This document shows positions 57,981 to 64,000 of a stretch of 64,000 nt of DNA, piece by piece. Numbering within the stretch: position 1 is the first letter of the stretch; every line of letters starts with the position of its first letter. The notes under the pieces were generated by a model, which saw only the letters and a list, made by a program, of their open reading frames with translations, was not told the origin of the DNA and did not search any database. Made by a program: the position numbers and the translations under genes. Source of the stretch: Prostheceraeus crozeri (Eukaryota > Platyhelminthes > Polycladida > Euryleptidae); the NCBI GenBank assembly GCA_907163375.1, contig CAJQUW010004447.1:1-64000 (forward strand). Direction: 5' to 3'.

Positions 57981-58839
57981 GATAATAAATGCCCCCCGTC
58001 TCCTGACATCATTGATGAATCGCTAAAAATCTTGTCAATCTACTTATCGGAGGCAAGCGTCAGAGACTGCATCGTAAAGAAAGTGCTATTGTTTGTGAAT
58101 AGGTGCAGAAAACCTGCCCGTTTAAAGATCAGAAATTCGAAATCTTCTGACTTCAACCGAGGTAAATAATGACTCACTACACATTGCAGTCACGGGATGC
58201 CGTAGACTTTTATAAATTCCGAAATCCCGGGATTGATTTATTTGTGATTTTTTAGCTATTTTAGTAATTGAGATTACATGTTTTAAACTGCTTTCTGTGT
58301 AAAAATTGAAAGTGCAATCAAATAAAAAATTTTTACTTTCCCTAGTTTTTCTTTCATTGCTCCAATATCAAAATTTTGCATATTGCAATAATGTCGATGT
58401 AGTACATATAATTGCTATGTGTTTGTGCGAACATATGATTATTTCCAAAAACGTCTTTAACTTTGATTCTTGCTGGCCATCGAGTCTACCAATGGCTAGC
58501 GTGCGGTGTTAATAACCGAGTGATTCTGACTGCTCGGACTCTATGAAGCCCTTTGTCAGTCAACTCTTTGCCCCATGGGCCAATGATTTCTAAAGCATGG
58601 CTCATCTGTGTTATTTCGAAATGTATCACAAATATATACATATCTCTATTTGATCAATTTGATACAGCCCTAGTCTTAGTTTGCCTGTTTATCAGGTCCT
58701 ATATATTTGCATGTCGTATAGCAATGCATGGACATAAATAATAGACATGTAATCACTCAAACTATTTCAAATGCTTATACTCTGTTGAATATTGATCAAT
58801 AAAGTAATCACGTTTTCTTAGTCTGTATCTGCAGGGACA
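57981..58839. other. No gene seen
   Basis: Spacer between repeat copies; a further AAATCCCGGGATTG phrase lies near 58226. Confidence 0.4.
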
Positions 58840-59165
58840 ATAACAATTAATAATTCTCCGACGACAAAAAATGTAAAATAGTAGTAAGTGTGAATTCTAA
58901 GTTATATATTGTAGGCATATTATGCGAGTAAACATCAAATTTGCTGCTTTACACATATCATCAACATTAATTCATCAGTTTATGCTAATTAGTAAATTCT
59001 ACAAGCGAAAATCACTATCTAAAAGCAATTTCCTTCCTGTGATACACTATGAAACGATTTGCTTCGTAATTCCGGGAATACAATTTTTCGGGATCCCGAA
59101 ATCCCGTGATTGTCTTTTCAAAGGTTTTTTAATCAATTATTTGGTTTTGGAAGATTGCAATCCCT
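58840..59165. repeat. Dispersed repeat copy R2 with CGGGAT words
   Basis: Related to R1: TTCTCCGACGACAAAA, AATAGTAG, then reiterated TTCCGGGAATACA / CGGGATCCCGAAATCCCG and the ending GATTGCAATCCCTAAG. Confidence 0.45.
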
Positions 59166-59994
59166 AAGACTTACCAGGTGGCTGAGCATTCCTTCAAATC
59201 TCCTTAAGTCAACGTACTGAGGACATTTCTAATGTAGGTAAGAGACCGGCTCTCTATGCGAATTGCATTAACCAATGTGAGGAAAATGAATATTTGATGC
59301 AATGGGAGACTTAATTCCACATACCTAAGAATGCATAGTTAGTTGGTTTGAAATAAATTTAAGATTAATCATTTTATATACTGCAGCCATAGAGGCAGAA
59401 TACATCTTATGTGTAAACGGCATGGGGAACTCATCTCACGCGAAATGTAGGTCAAGAAGCTATCTGTTTTGTCGGACATTATTGGCACGAAAGTGACCAT
59501 CAAAAAGACATAAAAATTATGCCAGTAGTTGAGTAGCATGATCACTCAAGATCTCGAGAAAGTTTTCTATACATTTTTGTTACTATTATTATTTGAAGAA
59601 TGCTGCACACTGCATTCATCGTAAACAAAGTCATTCCTTTTCTTTTTATCTTTGAGCACCAACATGAATGTGGCTTTTTTTTACTTATAAAATAGCCAAA
59701 GGAACACATTTTCCTTTTCATTCCCAACACCATTATCACAGTGCAGGACCTCTGAATATGTAATTCTTGGCATGCTTCGTTTCTGGTGTAATCTCAACCA
59801 GTTGAAACATAGCAATTAAACTAGCAAGGAACATTTTGAGTAAATAGCTTTTTAATTGGGGTTATTTGATACTCATCAAATGTCTAATAAACGAATTTCA
59901 AATTAATTAATAACTCAAGCAAATATGTGGGAAATTTTCTATCTCTGTGATTACAGCATTAAGCGATTTTCGAGTAAATGATAGTATACATGTA
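59166..59994. other. No gene seen
   Basis: Unique-looking AT-rich sequence. Confidence 0.4.
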
Positions 59995-60002
59995 GTTGCA
60001 AC

Positions 60003-60658
60003 CATAGAGTAAGTATATTAGGTACAGTGGTAACTCCGCATTTATTAAATCCCCAATGTGTACTTGTATACACTTTCGATTTTATTAAATGAACTCCAGG
60101 GAGAAACTGTCGGAATTGTTTCCAAATGTGAGATATGCACATCTATGCAGTTTTGAAGATATTACAACGGAATTGACTGATCATGATAGCAAAGCAGAAA
60201 GAAATGATGATATTTTACAGATTGTCCGTGTCATGACAGTCTTGGAGAGGTAATATTTGTTAAATTGGCAACTCGATGACCTGCTATTGCTTTCATGAAT
60301 TAGAAATATGGAATTTCAGCCAAGAAAGCACAGATGTCGACCTTTTTCATGAAGACTTCCATTATAAAACGAATCATGAAATTCCCTTGATAATTAGCAT
60401 AATTTCCGCTTAGTTAAGATGCTTATTAGCAAATATTCATTCCTTTTGATATCCAACTTCTTTCATGCTACTTACATAGAGGAGTCATCTCGGTATTATA
60501 TAAAATGGCAAAATTTTGACTTTTTTAAAACTGCTCAAATAATTTTTTGGACAACGGGAACGTAATTTCCGCAAATAACCGAATCTTTTCGTATAAAAAT
60601 TTTCATTGTATACACATGCTTTTTTGAGTCGACAATACCTATATATCCCTACTCTATA
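60003..60658. mobile_element. Family B copy B5, clean, 656 bp
   Basis: Starts CATAGAGTAAGTATATTAGG; right end read inward TATAGAGTAGGGATATATAG. Duplication GTTGCAAC (59995-60002) / GTTGCTAC (60659-60666), 7 of 8 identical. Non-autonomous. The clearest definition of family B boundaries in the window, and a likely hAT-type assignment from the 8-bp duplication. Confidence 0.9.
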
Positions 60659-60666
60659 GTTGCTAC

Positions 60667-61269
60667 CATTTGATTTGAAAAGGGAAGCAAACATAATGAT
60701 AGAGCAGAGCATGCTATTCCTGAGTCCTTTCGTAACCAGTGACAGTCAGCGAAAATAACTAGAAATTACCAATGCTTATCAAGACTATTTTCCCTTTCTA
60801 AATCTTGAGTAAAGCCAGCCAATAAATCTATATGGAGCCGTCCGTATGTTGGCCAGCACCTTGCTGTAGCTCTTCTACTTTCATATTTTCGTTTAACTTG
60901 ATAGCAAAACAGCTCCGAACGACGGATCACATTACGAAGTTTTGTACGGCGTTTTTACCATCAAAACATTAATACTTTCCACAGTTGATTTATGTGACGT
61001 TTCCCCATCGAAATATTAAGTGCTTTCATCTTTTCGAGAGGTATCACCTAAATAGACGCCTGCTTCTGTTCAACTATATTTTTTATTTCGTAGATAGTGG
61101 ATGCACTTAACAAAAGGCACTCTCATAAATTCTGGCCATTTCAAATACTCTTTTATTAAATACTGATGTCAACTTTTATAGACTTTATAAGAAGTTCATG
61201 CAATGATGCTATACTGTAGAACTCCATCGGCATTACTGGAAGAGTAGGCTGCTTTTCAGGGTGGGAACG
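60667..61269. other. No gene seen
   Basis: No feature recognised. Confidence 0.4.
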
Positions 61270-61560
61270 CGATTCAATAGTCTCCGATAACCAAATAAAT
61301 AATGCAAAAATTGTAACAAAAGCGTTATGAATGCTAAGTAACAAGATAACTGCTATGTAGGCCCATTAAAAGAGTAAACGACTCACAAAACTCAAATAAC
61401 ATACGTTAATTCGTCACTGGCAGTCGCAGACTATGGAAAAGTCAAATTTACAAAGCGGGTAAATTAGTAAGCAATTCTCTTCCTCTACTATAAGAGGGAG
61501 TTGTCTCGACATTCCGGGATTGAATTTTGATGATCCATAAATCCTGAGAATTGGAAAGGT
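61270..61560. repeat. Dispersed repeat copy R3 (weak)
   Basis: Carries AGTCTCCGATAACC, AGAGTAAACGACTCA and ATTCCGGGATTGAA in the same order as R1. Strongly diverged. Confidence 0.35.
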
Positions 61561-64000
61561 CCCAGCACATAATATTCTAATATAGAACTACTAATCTTTA
61601 ATCCATCGTTTCTATTGTCCCTCTAAGCAAGATTGATATTCATTTGAATCATGATCTCAGAAGCTATCTGAAAACCGAATTTTGCATTTTTATAACCAAC
61701 AGTTTTGGACAAACTCTGTGCGCTGACAGAACAGTAAAGAATGAGTTTTCCAAAATATTGCTTGCATCTTACTTGCTGTGTGCTCTATTGAGCAATGTGT
61801 ATACTATCACCTTACTTCAATTCAGAATTATTGTTTCCGTAAAAGTTCAACGTACGTATTTAGTTCATGCATTATTAATCAATTGCTAGCTCTGCTTGAT
61901 TGATTATGCATGTTGATGCCAATACGCATGATTTGCTTAATGTCATGCATCGTTAAGTAATCGGGGCTTAAGGCATAATCAAATGACAGTTAAAATTAGA
62001 TTGCAGTTCATGGGATATGATTGCACACGTAACAAAAATCTTACATTTTTGGAGCACTTTCAGCGGATGGCACTTTTAAGTTATCTGCAATTTACCGAAA
62101 AAGTATGTGCGTACCGATTTTAAAATGCGAATTTTCAATTTCGGTAGCAACGAATCATTAGCCTACATTCCGTAGGTTGAATGTAAGTAACCTCTGTTTC
62201 AGTAGGTCGAAAAATGTGTGTCACTATTTAATATAACCAAATACATGTATATACCGGTATAGGAGGCAGGCTATATCAAAACCTTTTACCATAGGCCTAC
62301 TGTAATAAATGTTTCTATTGCGTAAGTCAAGAGAAGTAATTAACCTAATGATAAACAGTAATACCTTCAATAGGATTACAAAATGTAAGTAACGAGGGAG
62401 ATCTTCTGATGAATTGATGATATTTCTGATTCTTCGAGTCATAAGCATTTACATGTATTATTATCAAAATATCAGTTGCGCTCTGAGGAATGGTCATCCG
62501 ATTTTCGAGTGCGATGGATTGTAAGTCTTTCAAACAGTTGATGCCACTTCTTTTGGATACTTCCTCCTCACCAGATCCTATCACACAATCATGTTCGATA
62601 GGATTCAAATCTTGATTGCCATTCTATCCTTCTTGAGTATTTCCATCGTGATGAAACTGTTTAACTAATGATGAGCGACAAGAAAGATCCTACAGTCTGT
62701 TAACGATGCAGTAAAAAACCTAATAGAATTTCACGAAAGATTTCAGAGTTTGAAACTCATTAAGATCATAAAGTCACATCGCTTCTAGAACTTTAATTGA
62801 ACTAGCTTCCCATACCTTCTCTGGAGTTCTCAACTTTGACTGGCTCATTTGTTTTTTATATACTTGCATCATTCCTCAATCTTAGAAACTTACTCTCGTT
62901 CGCAAACATCACATTCTTTCAAATTTGTCTCCATATGCATTTTTTTATTAGTCAATCTTGCTCTCAATCTGCTTCGCACTTACAAGAAACGGTCTCTCTT
63001 TTCTCACACCGACCATGCGTAGACCGTTGTAGACCGTTTATAAGACAATCTTTCACTTCACATCCTTAGAAATTCTGTTGTGGATGAAAATCTATTTTGA
63101 GAACAGAACATAGAGCCTACGCATTGGGCGGATACTGCGTTAGGTGGATTTCCTTTTCTAACGGTAGAGAATTTTTCATTCACTAAATCTCGCGTTCTGT
63201 CTCGCTCTCTACCTTAAAATTTTTCTTTTGATAAAATTCATAAGTTAAACAATTTCAACTGTTTCCATCTTCATTAATGAAAAGTCTCTACTGTAAGTCA
63301 TCTTTTCTTTAGATCATAATCTTTCTCTTGCAATTTGATTACTCAAAAAATACTTTGTGCAATTAGTAGGCTTATTGCAATAAGATTTGCTTGCGAAAAT
63401 CCATTCAGCAGTGCTTCTTTTTGGAGAATTGTGCACTCTTTTTGGAAAATGTTTGATCATCTTTTTTCTTTGCTCAAAGGAGTCATGGACTAAACAATAA
63501 CTGATCAATGATGATTTTACTTGCTACTACTATCATTGCAGCAGCATGTCCATGCCTTATTCATTGTTATACAAGTAAAGGACATGATTAAAATCTGAAG
63601 AAAATCTACCGATAATGCAATCAGAAAGGAACAAAAAACAAATTGAAATGTCGAAAATTGATAATAATTTGATGACTAATATGACACAAAAATGATAATA
63701 GCGTGTGTTAATCGATGTGGTTGTGTTAGTGCTTCGTGGGATCCGGTTTCATTTCTATTTATCGAGTTTGTTAATCGTAACTTTTGCATTGATTGCTATT
63801 ATCAGTACTGAATGTAAGTTAGGGATATATCATTGCTTTTATGGGCTTTGCTTTACGACAAGCTTACAATTTATATGACATATCAACCTATTCTTAATTT
63901 CAGCTCATCGATTTTGTTCAACCAATTCTATTGAAATTACCAGTGATTCATTTTGCACTGATTTTGATGCTAGATTTGATTGACGCGCTTTGCATCAGCT
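61561..64000. other. No gene seen
   Basis: 2.4 kb of AT-rich sequence to the window end. Open frames are short, with no domain or splice context I could support. Confidence 0.45.

Overview
This is a repeat-rich, AT-rich stretch of a metazoan nuclear genome. The evidence is one intact spliced host gene with GT-AG introns and the variety of animal-type mobile elements (Tc1/mariner, piggyBac, hAT-like, Penelope-like, CR1-like LINE, MITEs). The recurring short words around 'aggcct' and 'gtacatgtac', and the mix of families, suggest a marine invertebrate, perhaps an echinoderm or hemichordate relative. That last step is a guess. There is no bacterial gene organisation.

Layout. 0.3-2.0 kb is a strand-skewed G+T-rich degenerate array. 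2-7.8 kb is mostly empty, with a small repeat block at 5.2 kb and a 191-bp tandem repeat at 6.3-7.1 kb. 7.8-21.1 kb is a nest of DNA transposons. A family here called B (TIR begins CATAGAGTA, 8-bp target duplications) was the landing pad for a Tc1 element, two nested hAT-like elements (family A, TAGTGATG ends), a piggyBac element carrying a MITE, and a palindromic Tc1 derivative. 21.3-30.2 kb holds at least three Penelope-like families in head-on and tandem arrangements, a D-D41-D mariner and several hammerhead-ribozyme-like motifs. 30.2-33.9 kb is a second piggyBac element with recognisable exons.

35.1-46.0 kb (minus strand) is the one convincing host gene. It is a complete five-exon cathepsin L-like cysteine protease of 335 residues with every catalytic residue present. 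Its 6.7-kb fourth intron contains a young 3.3-kb element with 762-bp inverted arms, a TAAT duplication and an intact 189-codon ORF of unknown family. A LINE tail sits in its first coding intron.

46.4-52.4 kb is a 6-kb element bounded by a perfect 8-bp duplication (TCCTAATT). It carries a broken DDE-like gene of a family I cannot name and six copies of a CGTGTCGGACGTAC-type motif. 52.7-54.3 kb is another decayed mariner, 55.8-57.2 kb a CR1-like LINE, and 60.0-60.7 kb a clean short copy of family B. The remainder shows no gene I can support.

How the parts relate: only the cathepsin gene looks like functioning host coding sequence. Nearly everything else is layered transposition, and the nesting order, target duplications and within-window empty sites allow a relative chronology to be read directly.
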